Counted from the first letter of the stretch, positions 17,385 through 26,558 are shown. The stretch is DNA of 64,000 nucleotides from Peptococcaceae bacterium BRH_c4b (GCA_000961595.1 LADO01000018.1:1-64000), one strand, 5' to 3'. Notes: generated from the letters alone by a model not told the origin. Numbers and translations are program-made.

Positions 17385-18044
17385 TTGGAAACGTTGCGAC
17401 TACTGGTGCAAAACCTGATTGTGATCGCGGTGCTGGCCGTTTTTCTGGATATGTTGCTCCCCGCCAGCCAATTGCGCAGCTATGTGAAGATGGTGATGGG
17501 GCTTTTGATTATTGTGGCCGTGCTGCAAACTGCCGGCAATGTAATCAAAGGCGACTGGCTGGCCGGTTTGCCCGCATTCACCGTTCCGGAAGATCAAGCA
17601 GGGGCTGGTATCAGCGACATCATTGAGGGTGGAAAAAAGCTCACCGAGGGCAATACTGCCAGGGCCGTGGAGGAATATAGAAAGGGCATATCCCGCCAGA
17701 TTTCTGCCCTGGTGGGGCTGGACGGCAACGTCGCGGTAATAAGTGCCGATGTTGTTGTGCAGGAGGACCGCTCGGCGCAGGATTTCGGCCAGGTGCAAGA
17801 AGTCAGGCTGCTGGTAGGCAGGCAGGGCACTGAAAAAAACGGCTCTATAGTGGTTCAGCCCGTGAAACCGGTTACAGTAGGACCGGCGGCTGAAGGAGGA
17901 GTGGATGGCGGGGAGTCAGGGATACCTTCCGAGTTACGCCCGTCGGTGGAAAAATTGAGTTCCACCGTGGCTAATTTTTATAATCTCCCGCCGGAGCGGG
18001 TGAAGGTTATATACCAGAATAACGATAAGGGGGGTAAAGGATGA
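17385..18044 (+). CDS. spoIIIAF: Stage III sporulation protein SpoIIIAF
   Basis: 219 residues from TTG. Two N-terminal membrane segments (about 7-25 and 33-48) are followed by a soluble ring-building-motif-like domain near the C-terminus (SSTVANFYNLPPERVKVIY). It ends in an ATGA overlap with spoIIIAG. The sequence between the two parts is charged and poorly conserved, as usual for the family. Confidence 0.92.
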   Translation: METLRLLVQNLIVIAVLAVFLDMLLPASQLRSYVKMVMGLLIIVAVLQTAGNVIKGDWLAGLPAFTVPEDQAGAGISDIIEGGKKLTEGNTARAVEEYRKGISRQISALVGLDGNVAVISADVVVQEDRSAQDFGQVQEVRLLVGRQGTEKNGSIVVQPVKPVTVGPAAEGGVDGGESGIPSELRPSVEKLSSTVANFYNLPPERVKVIYQNNDKGGKG

Positions 18045-18667
18045 TCAACTTTAGGGATTTATTACAGAAGTTTAAGCAAACAGAAGCCGGCAGCGGGGGC
18101 AAGCTGTCCAGGAAAAAAATATGGTGGATGGCCGGGCTGATGGCCCTGGGAGCGCTGTTGGTGATGGTGGGCAGCGGTGGAGATAATAAGGACACTACGG
18201 GCCAGGATAATGCGCAGAAAAAAATGGCTATTCCCTCGGAGGTCGCTGCCAGAAGCGCTATGGAGAGGGAGGAGGATTCCCTGGCGGGCAAACTCCAGGA
18301 CATGCTGAGCCAGATCGAGGGGGCTGGCATGGTAAAAGTTACAGTAAAGCTGGCCGCCTCAACCCGGGAGGATTATGCTATTAACACAACTGCCGGGAGC
18401 AAGACCACCCAGGAAAAGGACCAGGGTGGCGGCACCAGGGTTACCACTGAAAACACCGACACCAATCAACTGGTATTAATAAGGGAAGGCAGTGGGGAAA
18501 ACCCTGTGGTGGAGCAGGAGCAGGCGGCAAAGGTGGCCGGTGTGCTGGTGGTGGCGGACGGGGCCGGCAATCCGGAAGTTAAGGCCAATCTGTTTCAGGC
18601 CGTGCGTGTCTCGCTTGGGGTGGAGCCCCAGAAGATTGTCATATTACCCTCCAGGAAAGGGGAATAA
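18041..18667 (+). CDS. spoIIIAG: Stage III sporulation protein SpoIIIAG
   Basis: 208 residues. A short cytosolic N-terminus, one membrane segment (about 30-46, WWMAGLMALGALLVMVG) and a large extracytoplasmic domain with the ring-building fold (LQDMLSQIEGAGMVKVTVKL; VVVADGAGNPEVKANL). It forms the large ring of the SpoIIIA-Q complex. It overlaps spoIIIAF by 4 bp and is followed 2 bp later by spoIIIAH. Confidence 0.94.
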   Translation: MINFRDLLQKFKQTEAGSGGKLSRKKIWWMAGLMALGALLVMVGSGGDNKDTTGQDNAQKKMAIPSEVAARSAMEREEDSLAGKLQDMLSQIEGAGMVKVTVKLAASTREDYAINTTAGSKTTQEKDQGGGTRVTTENTDTNQLVLIREGSGENPVVEQEQAAKVAGVLVVADGAGNPEVKANLFQAVRVSLGVEPQKIVILPSRKGE

Positions 18668-18669
18668 GC

Positions 18670-19254
18670 ATGTCAATTTTTATTAAGAAGCGTACCGCCT
18701 TTGCATTCTGTATGTTCTGCCTGGGTCTTGGGGCGTTATTCCTGGGATTCAGCGGCCTGCCCGGTGAGTTCCAGCCGGCTAAAAGCACCACCGGGCAAAC
18801 AGATGAGACCAAACTGCCTTCATTTGCCGGTGGCGGTGCGGACAGCGAAGTAGACAGTGTGTCTGCCGGAAAATTTATGGCCAGGGACAGCGGGGATGCT
18901 GAGTCGTTTTTTGTGGAATACCGTCTGGAGCGGGAGCGTGCCCGGGGGCAGCAACTGGAAATGTTGCGAGAAGTTATAAGCAGTTCCGGTTCCGGTTCCG
19001 GTTCGGAAACGGGGCAGCAGGCCCAGGAGCAACTGCTGGCCATCAGCCAGAGCATGGCTAGGGAGTCAGAGGTAGAGAATCTGGTCAGGGCCAGGGGCTA
19101 TAAGGATGCAGCCGCTTATATGGACCGCAAGGGAGTTACCGTAATTGTCCGGACAGATGATCTTTCTACAGAGGACGCCTCACGCATCAGAGAGTTAGTG
19201 GCCAGGTGTACTGGGGCAAGCGGGGAGCAGATTATGATCATACCCAAAAACTGA
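18670..19254 (+). CDS. spoIIIAH: Stage III sporulation protein SpoIIIAH
   Basis: 194 residues. It has one N-terminal membrane anchor (about 8-27) and a C-terminal YscJ/FliF-like domain (ENLVRARGYKDAAAYMDRKG, then VTVIVRTDDLS) that in Bacillus docks with forespore SpoIIQ. A Ser/Gly-Ser run (SSSGSGSGSE) sits in the linker. It is the last gene of the operon and ends 25 bp from a convergent HD-GYP-like gene. Confidence 0.94.
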   Translation: MSIFIKKRTAFAFCMFCLGLGALFLGFSGLPGEFQPAKSTTGQTDETKLPSFAGGGADSEVDSVSAGKFMARDSGDAESFFVEYRLERERARGQQLEMLREVISSSGSGSGSETGQQAQEQLLAISQSMARESEVENLVRARGYKDAAAYMDRKGVTVIVRTDDLSTEDASRIRELVARCTGASGEQIMIIPKN

Positions 19255-19279
19255 TTTTAATTAAACCAATAACCAACAA

Positions 19280-20353
19280 TTAGCTGTAATTTTGGTGGTC
19301 TCTGGAAAGAATCGATTCAATCCATATTTCCGGCTCAAACTTTAAATTTATGATGCAGCCGTCAGTTAGTTGAATCATTGGCCTGGAAGGATAAACCGGA
19401 TTTATGAACACCACCATGCCGTCCCGCCCGTCGTTTAGTCTGATGGTTTCGCCCAAATAGCACTCGGCTATCCTGTTCAGGAAAGTCATTAATATCCTTA
19501 TATCCAGCGACCCAAGGCAATTATACTGAAACTCCTCCATCACCTTAAACGGGCAGATTTTACCCCGGTATGGCCGGTCTGCGGTCATGGCGTCGTACAT
19601 ATCGGCTATGGAAACTATTTTGGCGGCGACTGGTATATATGGACCGGTGAGTCCGTTGGGATAACCATAGCCGTCTTCGCGTTCATGGTGATATAACACA
19701 CCCTTGCTCACGTTACCCGGGGTGCTGGCCCCTACCAGTATCTGGTAGCCATAAATGGTGTGCTTTTTTATTTCCTCCCATTCCTGTGTTGCCAGGCGGC
19801 CACGCTTTTTTAAAATAGCCTGGTTAATCCTGGTTTTTCCGATATTGTGTAGTAGCCCGGCTACAACGGCGTCCCTGGTGACATCTGCAGGCAGGTTCAG
19901 CCACTGGCAGAGCAGGCTGCAGATAAGTGATACATTAATGCAGTGCCCGTAGGTATGATCATCCAGCCTGGTTACCATGCTCATATAGGCAAACAAATCA
20001 CTGTGTGAACCAAAATCCTTTAATATGGAGCGGGGTATGCAGTTGGCGTGTTCAATATCTATATTATTACCATCGCTGATGTACCTTACCAGCCTGATTA
20101 CCTCATCCCTGGACTCCTGGTAGCTTTTTTGGAAATGCAGAAATTTAGGATCCAGGTGTAATAATTTTTCACTGGAGCAGTTTTCAGTTTCTTTTATACT
20201 AACATCCTTGTAACCAAGCCTTTTGATAATCTGTATTTTTTCCACGCATAAAACGGCTCCACTGGCTAAAAGGAGTATACTATCCCTGTTATATATATCC
20301 TCATTCAGTACCATGCCCGGTACCAGTTCTTCGGTAAGGCGGCGCAATGCCAA
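19280..20353 (-). CDS. HD-GYP-type protein with degenerate HD dyad (HN)
   Basis: 357 residues from TTG after GGGGGGAT. An N-terminal domain of about 110 residues starts like many HD-GYP proteins (LTEELVPGMVLNEDIYN). An HD-GYP phosphodiesterase-like domain follows, with HHEREDGYGYPNG and AAKIVSIADMYDAMT intact. The metal-binding dyad reads LLHNIGK: His169 then Asn170 in place of Asp (codon AAT). HD-GYP enzymes break down c-di-GMP using the HD pair, so activity here may be lost or altered. A C-terminal PilZ-like beta stretch (GETIRLNDGRDGMVVFINP) may sense or bind a ligand. The gene is convergent with spoIIIAH and upstream of a histidine kinase on the same strand. Confidence 0.88.
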   Translation of the reverse strand: MALRRLTEELVPGMVLNEDIYNRDSILLLASGAVLCVEKIQIIKRLGYKDVSIKETENCSSEKLLHLDPKFLHFQKSYQESRDEVIRLVRYISDGNNIDIEHANCIPRSILKDFGSHSDLFAYMSMVTRLDDHTYGHCINVSLICSLLCQWLNLPADVTRDAVVAGLLHNIGKTRINQAILKKRGRLATQEWEEIKKHTIYGYQILVGASTPGNVSKGVLYHHEREDGYGYPNGLTGPYIPVAAKIVSIADMYDAMTADRPYRGKICPFKVMEEFQYNCLGSLDIRILMTFLNRIAECYLGETIRLNDGRDGMVVFINPVYPSRPMIQLTDGCIINLKFEPEIWIESILSRDHQNYS

Positions 20354-20453
20354 GGTTCATCCCCCCAGATAGAAATACTGTGATATGTAAGGTGGCTGCG
20401 GTAACAGCCGGGAATACCGGATCGTGTGGATAGTGAAGTTGCGCAAGGGGACG

Positions 20454-22034
20454 CTATGTCTTGAAGCGCACATAAAAGGTTGTGCCATCGGGTCTGCTAA
20501 CTAGTGAAATGTCGGCGTTGTGGCGACCGGCGATACTTTCGCAGATGGCCAGGCCCAATCCCGTTCCCTGTTCCTTGGTGGTAAAAAAGGGAGTGCCTAT
20601 CTGATCGATTATAGCAGTATCAATGCCTTTGCCCTGATCGGTTATTTCCAGAACAGCCACCCCGCTGTCTGTAAAGGTTCTGATGGTGAGATTGCCCCCC
20701 GGAAGCATAGCTTCCATGCCATTGCGCACAATGTTGAGAATAAGCTGGCGGATTTCCTTATCATTCAGCATCAGGTCTGGTACATCTTCCAGTTGCACGT
20801 TTACATTTTTGTTGGAGTTCCTGGCATCTGCTTCGATTAAAGGCTGCAGGGTATTTATTATGTCGTTCAGATTAAGAAGCTTAAGCTGGTTGGGCTTGTT
20901 CTTAGCCATAGAGAGAAACTCGGTAATTATCGAATTAGCCCTGTCCAGTTCCTCGATCATAAGGTTGAAGTATTTCCGGTAATTGATGCAATCCTCTTTG
21001 TCCATCAGTATCTGCAGAAAGCCGCGTATGGATGTCATGGGATTACGTATCTCGTGTCCAATACCGGCAGCCATTTGCCCCATCAAGTTGAGCCGGTCCA
21101 GACGGGCCATCTCTTTTTCTATCCGTTTACGTTCGGTAATGTCGGTGATTATGCTTAAGATGCATTTCTCACCGTTGACTATAATTGACTCGGCGGATAA
21201 GAGTACCACGTACTGCTGCCCTGTTTTCCCCTGCAGGCTAATTTCCTGGTTTGTAATACCGCCCTTCTTGTACAGGGCCTTTAGCATATTGTGGAAGTCC
21301 TTCGGGTTTGGAATAAGGTTCAGGCTGGCCACCGTATTGTCCGCTATTTCACTGCGGCTGTACCCGGTAATTTTTTCAAAGCTGTCGTTAACCGAGATGA
21401 AATGCCCGTCTCTGAACCTGTTAATGGCCATCGGGTTGGGGCTGGCGTTAAACATTTTGGCAAACCGTTCCTCCGCCATCTGCAATGCCATATCTGCCTG
21501 CCGTTTGCTGTTGAACAAGCTTATTTTTTGAATGGCGATGGTCACCAGTCCGGCCACCGAACGCAAGAAGTCAAACTCCTCTTCCCGCCAGCGGCGAGTC
21601 TTGCGTTGGCTGAAAACCAGGCAGTAAAAGCCTTTGTCGCTGAATATAAATGGATAGCAAAGCATGTTTAATGCCTTTGCCTGCCGGAAGAATAATTCGG
21701 CGGATAAATCCATAGAAGCGGAGGGTATTTCCAGCCAAATTTGCTTTTCCCACATAAATTTTATGCCTTTACCGAAAGCATCAAGGTTGTACATGTCCGC
21801 CGACCCGGCAGCATTTTCTAATTGCGGGTCAATCCATTCACACAGCCCAAGCAGCAGGTTCCTTTCCATGTCCACATCATAAATCAGGCAGCGGTCGGTT
21901 GCCAGGGCATTCCCGGCTGTAGCGGCTATGGCCTGCATTATTTCCCGGGTGTTGTCTTTATTTATAATAGCTTCGGTAATGGTGTCAATGGCGCGGGAAA
22001 AAGTAAGTCCCGCATCTTTATCTGCTATTTCCAT
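20454..22034 (-). CDS. GAF-PAS sensor histidine kinase, sporulation-kinase type
   Basis: 526 residues. A GAF domain (about 1-170), a PAS domain (about 185-310, ending TDITERKRIEKE), HisKA with His327 in GHEIRNPMTSIRGFLQIL, and HATPase_c with NGMEAM, DQGKGID and GTGLGLAI. It has no membrane segment, so it is cytosolic. The H-box is the type seen in KinA/KinE-like kinases that feed the Spo0A phosphorelay, and Spo0A is encoded in this window. No response regulator is adjacent, which fits an orphan phosphorelay kinase. The ATG start is preceded by GGGGGAAC. Confidence 0.9.
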   Translation of the reverse strand: MEIADKDAGLTFSRAIDTITEAIINKDNTREIMQAIAATAGNALATDRCLIYDVDMERNLLLGLCEWIDPQLENAAGSADMYNLDAFGKGIKFMWEKQIWLEIPSASMDLSAELFFRQAKALNMLCYPFIFSDKGFYCLVFSQRKTRRWREEEFDFLRSVAGLVTIAIQKISLFNSKRQADMALQMAEERFAKMFNASPNPMAINRFRDGHFISVNDSFEKITGYSRSEIADNTVASLNLIPNPKDFHNMLKALYKKGGITNQEISLQGKTGQQYVVLLSAESIIVNGEKCILSIITDITERKRIEKEMARLDRLNLMGQMAAGIGHEIRNPMTSIRGFLQILMDKEDCINYRKYFNLMIEELDRANSIITEFLSMAKNKPNQLKLLNLNDIINTLQPLIEADARNSNKNVNVQLEDVPDLMLNDKEIRQLILNIVRNGMEAMLPGGNLTIRTFTDSGVAVLEITDQGKGIDTAIIDQIGTPFFTTKEQGTGLGLAICESIAGRHNADISLVSRPDGTTFYVRFKT

Positions 22035-22230
22035 AATAGTTCCCCCTTGGGAAGAAGGCTAAAGTATGTAAGTAAAGTTATATATTATGCAGAATAAAAA
22101 AATATCCTTCAATTTTCTAAATTTGGCAGAAATATTATACATTAAAGTGGCCTGTAATACTCTTATTGCCATATTGGAATTTTTTTCTATCCCCAGACGC
22201 AAAATATAACAAAAAATCGGGGGGATGTAA

Positions 22231-23115
22231 ATGACAGAAAAGGGCATGTATGACATAGCCATCGTGGGAGGGGGGCCGGCTGGCCTCTCAGCCGCCATCA
22301 ACACTGCTGCAAGAAAGAAGAAGACAATACTTTTTTACGGGGACAACGATAGCCAGAAGATGAGTAAAGCCCCCAAGGTGGATAATTATCCCGGCATTCC
22401 CGGGGTGGAGGGAAAGGATTTACGGCAGAAATTTCTGGACCACGTTAGGGAGTTCGATACGGAACTGGTGCAGAAAAAAGTGCAAAACGTTTTCCCGTTG
22501 GACCAGGGTTTTCAACTGCTGGTTAAAGATGGTTTTTATAGCGCCCGGGTGGTAATTCTGGCCACCGGCGTGACTGTGCAAAAGATGCTGGAAGGCGAGG
22601 AGGGACTTATAGGCAGGGGGGTCAGCTACTGCGCAACCTGCGACGGGCTTTTATTCAAAGATAAAACACTGGCACTCATTGACCATACCAGAGAGGGTGT
22701 GGATGAGGCCGGGTTTCTGTCTAAAGTTTGTACGAAGATATTCTATTTTTGCATGTATGACGATCCCCCTTCTTTCGGGGAGGGCAATATAGAAGTGGTG
22801 ACGGGCGAGGAGCCTATAAAAATAGTTGGTGACGGTTCCGTTTCAGCATTGCAGACAGACAAGCGAACCATTGCCGCCGACGGGGTTTTTTTGTTCCGGG
22901 AAACTTATCCTCCCGGCGAATTGGTAACGGGATTGGAAATTGACGAAAATGAAATAAAGGTGAACAGGCAACTGGAAACCAATATAAAGGGTCTTTTTGC
23001 CGCTGGTGACTGCACTGGAAAGCCATACCAGATGGCCAAGGCAGCGGGAGAGGGACAGTCTGCCGCACTGAACGCTGTAGCCTATATTGACTCTTTACAG
23101 GAATGCGGAGATTAA
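22231..23115 (+). CDS. Thioredoxin reductase-like flavoprotein lacking the NADPH motif
   Basis: 294 residues. The FAD-binding GGGPAGLSAA motif is at about residues 11-20. The redox-active CATC pair is at Cys134 and Cys137. The C-terminal FAD motif GLFAAGDCTGKPYQMAKAAGEG is intact. The canonical NADPH motif after the CxxC (GGGxSAxEEA) is replaced by LIDHTREGVDEAGFLSK, with no glycine cluster, and the later basic NADPH contacts are also absent. Clostridial ferredoxin-dependent flavin thioredoxin reductases show the same loss. I infer ferredoxin or another donor instead of NADPH. The gene stands alone with its own terminator. Confidence 0.85.
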   Translation: MTEKGMYDIAIVGGGPAGLSAAINTAARKKKTILFYGDNDSQKMSKAPKVDNYPGIPGVEGKDLRQKFLDHVREFDTELVQKKVQNVFPLDQGFQLLVKDGFYSARVVILATGVTVQKMLEGEEGLIGRGVSYCATCDGLLFKDKTLALIDHTREGVDEAGFLSKVCTKIFYFCMYDDPPSFGEGNIEVVTGEEPIKIVGDGSVSALQTDKRTIAADGVFLFRETYPPGELVTGLEIDENEIKVNRQLETNIKGLFAAGDCTGKPYQMAKAAGEGQSAALNAVAYIDSLQECGD

Positions 23116-23203
23116 TAAATTAAGGCCGTCGGCAACACCGGCGGCAGGCCGTTGATGTCATTAACCGGGCTATGCCTGAATGCTGATATCTGGCAGTATA
23201 AGA

Positions 23204-23238
23204 AACCATGTTCTTAAAGTAGAAGGACATGGTTTTTT
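23204..23238 (+). terminator. Terminator after the thioredoxin reductase-like gene
   Basis: An AACCATG/CATGGTT stem (23204-23210 with 23228-23234), extended by imperfect pairing, is followed by TTTT. Confidence 0.7.
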
Positions 23239-23541
23239 GCATCAGGCTACTCGCCGCAGGAACAAGTAATACGTAAAATTCGTCCATAAATTATAAAGCA
23301 TCTAGCCCCCCCTTCATAAAAAGTGGTATAAAGAAATTATTCAACAGTAGAAAGCCTTGTCCATTAACGGCTTAACTTATATATAATAAAATTGTAAGGA
23401 ATATAATCCAGTAATTTGACGGAAATATTAAGCCATAATGCTTATGTAATATTTTAATAATGTTGTATAATATTAACATTATATAATCAGTATTACAAAA
23501 CAAGCGGTTTTGCCGCAGGGAGGAATAGGGAGGAATTAGGA
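23239..23541. other. AT-rich leader of the GerMN gene
   Basis: No gene. TATA-rich promoter candidates lie at about 23375-23390 and 23463-23490, and TTGACG is at 23416. AGGGAGGAATAGGGAGGAATTAGGA just before the next gene contains a duplicated ribosome-binding-site-like unit. Confidence 0.4.
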
Positions 23542-24120
23542 ATGCATAATTTTGGAGCAGCACGGAGGAAGAAAAGATATTCGGCCTTGCTTTGGACGGG
23601 CCTGCTAATGCTGGTATTGCTAGCGGCGGGCTGCGGCGGCAGGGATGACGCCAAGAAACCGGCGGATGCCGATAAACCGCCCATCGTAGCTGCTGAAAAA
23701 CCGGTTATGGTTACGCTTTATTTTGCAGATAGCCAGGCTGAAAAACTGCTTCCCGAGGAAAGGGAAGTACTAGTTGAGAATGGAAAAAGTTTGGGAGAAG
23801 TTGTGGTTAGTGAATTAATCAAGGGACCACGGCAAGAGGGGTTGACCAAAACAATTCCGGAAAGCGCAAAATTATTATCGCTTAATGTGGTTGATGGTGT
23901 GGCCAACGTGAATTTTTCCAAAGAAATACAGACCAAACATTGGGGCGGCTCCGCCGGTGAAACCATGACAGTCTATTCAATCACCAACTCCCTGGCGAAA
24001 CTGGACGGTATTAAAAAGGTTCAGTTCCTGGTGGAGGGGAAAAAGGTGGAAAGCCTGCTGGGTCACATGGACACCAGCGAGCCGGTGGAACCCGGAATGG
24101 ACCTGGTTGAAAGTAAATAA
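23542..24120 (+). CDS. GerMN-domain lipoprotein
   Basis: 192 residues. A basic N-terminus, a hydrophobic segment and a lipobox LLAAGC (lipidation Cys31) show export and membrane anchoring. One GerMN domain fills the rest (VMVTLYFADSQAEKLLPEER, VVSELIKGP, VVDGVANVNFSKE, YSITNSLAKLDGIKKVQFLVEG). B. subtilis GerM has two such domains and is used in spore cortex formation and germination. This is the shorter single-domain form common in clostridia. The exact role is unknown. Confidence 0.9.
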   Translation: MHNFGAARRKKRYSALLWTGLLMLVLLAAGCGGRDDAKKPADADKPPIVAAEKPVMVTLYFADSQAEKLLPEEREVLVENGKSLGEVVVSELIKGPRQEGLTKTIPESAKLLSLNVVDGVANVNFSKEIQTKHWGGSAGETMTVYSITNSLAKLDGIKKVQFLVEGKKVESLLGHMDTSEPVEPGMDLVESK

Positions 24121-24263
24121 GACGGCTATTTGTACTCTTGCAGGGTGTCACCAGCGGCCTGAATAGATATGTTTGCATCAATACGCACGCATTATTTCGG
24201 GAGGAGTTTTCAGTCTGTATGTGATTCTGATGTCAAAGATATTTCAATAAAAGTGATTCGTAA

Positions 24264-24299
24264 AAAACAGAGGGCATGCTGAAGTGCCCTCTGTTTTTG
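24264..24299 (+). terminator. Terminator after the GerMN gene
   Basis: A perfect stem of about 14 bp (AAAACAGAGGGCA and its complement, 24264-24277 with about 24285-24299) ends in TTTTT. Confidence 0.85.
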
Positions 24300-24390
24300 C
24301 ACCGTTGCTACCGGTTTGTTATGAATTTTGTAAAAAAAGGACGATAAAAGTATTTGGGATGATTCATAACGGTGAGTGTATGCCAGAGAG

Positions 24391-24415
24391 TGCGACAGCG
24401 AGAGCCGTCCCCTGT
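24391..24415 (+). repeat. 25-bp direct repeat, copy 1 (CCGTCCC-core)
   Basis: Identical over 25 bp to 24824-24848. The two copies flank the ferritin-like gene. The CCGTCCC core recurs in the palindrome at 59508-59571. Confidence 0.85.
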
Positions 24416-24484
24416 AACTGATATCGTATAATTTCTGCTATCTAAACTAAGAATAAAAGAAATCTGTTAATGGGGTGGGTTATA

Positions 24485-24799
24485 ATGGCGCTTTTAGGCA
24501 ATCCCTTTGTGGCAAACGTACCAAGGCAATTGTCTGCTGAAGAATTGGTACAGGCCCTTCGTGTTGATATGGCCGGCGAGCTGGAGGCAATAATTGGATA
24601 TGAGGCACATGCGATGGCTACAACCGATGCGAGGGTTAAAAAGGTTCTTTATCATATTGCCAATGAGGAAAGACAGCATGTGGGCGAATTACAACAACTT
24701 ATTTATTTGCTTGATCCAGAAGAGCAACAGTATGTTGAAAAAGGGAAGCAGGAAATTATTCAACAGCAGAATCAGGGGTTTCAACAACCAATGCAGTAA
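24485..24799 (+). CDS. Small ferritin-like (encapsulated-ferritin type) protein
   Basis: 104 residues from the ATG at 24485, which has GGGGTGGG upstream. Two helices carry a di-iron-like pattern: DMAGELEAIIGYEAHA (Glu, Glu, His) and HIANEERQHVGELQQLIY (Glu-Glu-x-x-His). A Gln-rich tail follows (QQQNQGFQQPMQ). The arrangement and size parallel encapsulated ferritin-like proteins, but no encapsulin shell gene is in the window and the tail is not an obvious cargo peptide. It lies between two identical 25-bp repeats and has its own terminator, so it may have arrived as a unit. A rubrerythrin-like oxidative-stress role is possible. Confidence 0.78.
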   Translation: MALLGNPFVANVPRQLSAEELVQALRVDMAGELEAIIGYEAHAMATTDARVKKVLYHIANEERQHVGELQQLIYLLDPEEQQYVEKGKQEIIQQQNQGFQQPMQ

Positions 24800-24823
24800 G
24801 GCTATAATGAGTGCGGCAGTGAA

Positions 24824-24848
24824 TGCGACAGCGAGAGCCGTCCCCTGT
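24824..24848 (+). repeat. 25-bp direct repeat, copy 2 (CCGTCCC-core)
   Basis: Second exact copy of 24391-24415, starting 25 bp after the ferritin-like gene. Confidence 0.85.
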
Positions 24849-24865
24849 CATAAAGATCTCCTGTC

Positions 24866-24912
24866 GCAAAGAAGCGCCGCAAGCTCCTTTGGAGGTTGCG
24901 GCGCTTCTTTGC
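24866..24912. terminator. Bidirectional terminator
   Basis: A perfect 17-bp GC-rich stem (24866-24882 with 24896-24912) with a 13-nt loop lies between the convergent ferritin-like and SLH-protein genes. T-rich sequence is present on both outer sides. Confidence 0.85.
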
Positions 24913-24920
24913 TTTATAAT

Positions 24921-26558
24921 TTACCACGTACCCATTTTGTTTCTCATTTTAGGTGCAGAGTTGATGACTACCGCCGCCAGTTCCTCCCAGGTGACGTTGT
25001 CCGAGGGCTTAAAAAGCCCTGTTTCATCGCCCCGCATAATGCCCAGACCCTGGGCCAGGCCTATATAGTTCCTGTCGGTTGCGGAAAGTGAAGCGATGTC
25101 CTTGTATGAAGATGTGATGTTATTGTTGATTTTCGTCACCTCGGCGTAGCCCATAGCGTTTACCATCCAGCGGGCCAGGGTCAGCCTGGTGACCGGCTGA
25201 TCCGGGTTGAAATTTCCGCCCTTGTCATATACACCCTGTAAAGCTCCGGCCTGGATGGCGTTAAAATCGGGATCTTCCGGGTTTATGTCCTGGAACTGTT
25301 TGTCGATATTTTCGTCATTATCGTAATATTTGCTCATGGCAGCTGTCATCAGCCTGGCAGCATCCCTCTTTTTGACGGCGTCTGTGGGGCTGAATTGATC
25401 CGGAGGCGGCAAAATGCTGCTGCCCGCCAGTATTTCAAGATACTGGGTAGCCCAGCTCTGTTTAAAGTCATAACCGTTTCCGGAGGTTTTATTGGCCGGC
25501 AGGCCGTCGTAGGCAACAGGTTTTCCGGTTAGAGCGTCAATGGTGCTAAATCCGTTGTAATCCGGGCGGTAGACCAGTATGGCCTGGTTGCTCTGTTTTT
25601 CTTTTCCTTCCTCCCGGGGGAAGAAATAGGCCAGTTGAAGAGGTGAAAGCTCCAGCCATTTGCGGGCTGCATCCTCCGGAGTAACAACATTCTGGGTTTC
25701 GGGGAAAGTTACCTTGTGCCATTCGCAGTCATAGTGTCTGATTTTGCCGTCACTGCTAATTACTATGTGTATTCCGTCCTGGGGAAAGGGAATGCCGTTT
25801 ACCACCCGGTAAAAATGAAAATTGTAACCCTGCTCTTTTTCGCCCCCGTACCATTCCACCGAAGATTTCTCCGGGGCCAGGTAAGGGCTGTATTCAGGGG
25901 CCACTTTTTTAATGAATTCGCCTGCTTTGGCCAGGGCTTCTTCCTGGGTGATTTTTGAGGATCCGTCGTCAGCCTGAATTTCAGGGTCGAATTCGTGATA
26001 ATTTATAATCCGGCCGCTGATTTGGTCAATACCCACATCCGTTCCGTGGTAGTGCCTGCTACTGTCATTTGGTTCAATACTGAAACTCCAGAATTCCTGG
26101 TCTCCCAGGGGGCCGCTGCTGGAGCCGCCACCTGTCTTTTTTACTTCGCCTTCAACACTAAGGGAACGGAAAAATTTTTCAGCTGTTCCCCTGGCTTTTT
26201 CCATGGTTATCCTTTGCCCGGAGAAAGCGGGCGGGTTGTTAAAGCCGGTTATCTTCGGAATGTCTTCAAACATCCTGATATCTTTCATTTCCTTTTCCTT
26301 GCCATGGTAATCTACGGCCTTGCCGTTAGAGGCATTAAACATCAGTTCCTGGGTATTGAGCTGATATATAAGCTTGGCTTCCGGAGCCTTGCCGGCGTAA
26401 TTGCGGTAGGGTACCTGGTATATCAATGCCATGCCCAGTTCGTTAGTGGCCTTTTCAGTAAGCTCCTTGACCGGAACCGGTGTTCCTGTAGCGGGTATTT
26501 TCACGTCAGGTCGCCAGTTCATGTCGTAACTGGTAACCTGGCCCGAAAGGGCGTCCAC
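24921..26558 (-). pseudogene. 5'-truncated YcdB/PepSY-type protein with SLH domains
   Basis: 545 codons, opening in the middle of a domain and lacking a signal peptide. A TAA lies 24 nt upstream of the first usable codon (GTG). The visible protein has repeated YcdB/PepSY-like units (DALSGQVTSYDMNW, SSDGKIRHYDCEWHKV, DALTGKPVAYDG) and two to three C-terminal S-layer homology segments (VKKRDAARLMTAAMSKYY, VTRLTLARWMVNAMGYAEV, VTWEELAAVVINSAPK). Such proteins are exported and bound to the cell wall. An unrelated short frame with a GGAGGTGT site (ATG at about 26616) runs into it out of frame. I conclude that a deletion removed the 5' part. Confidence 0.75.
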
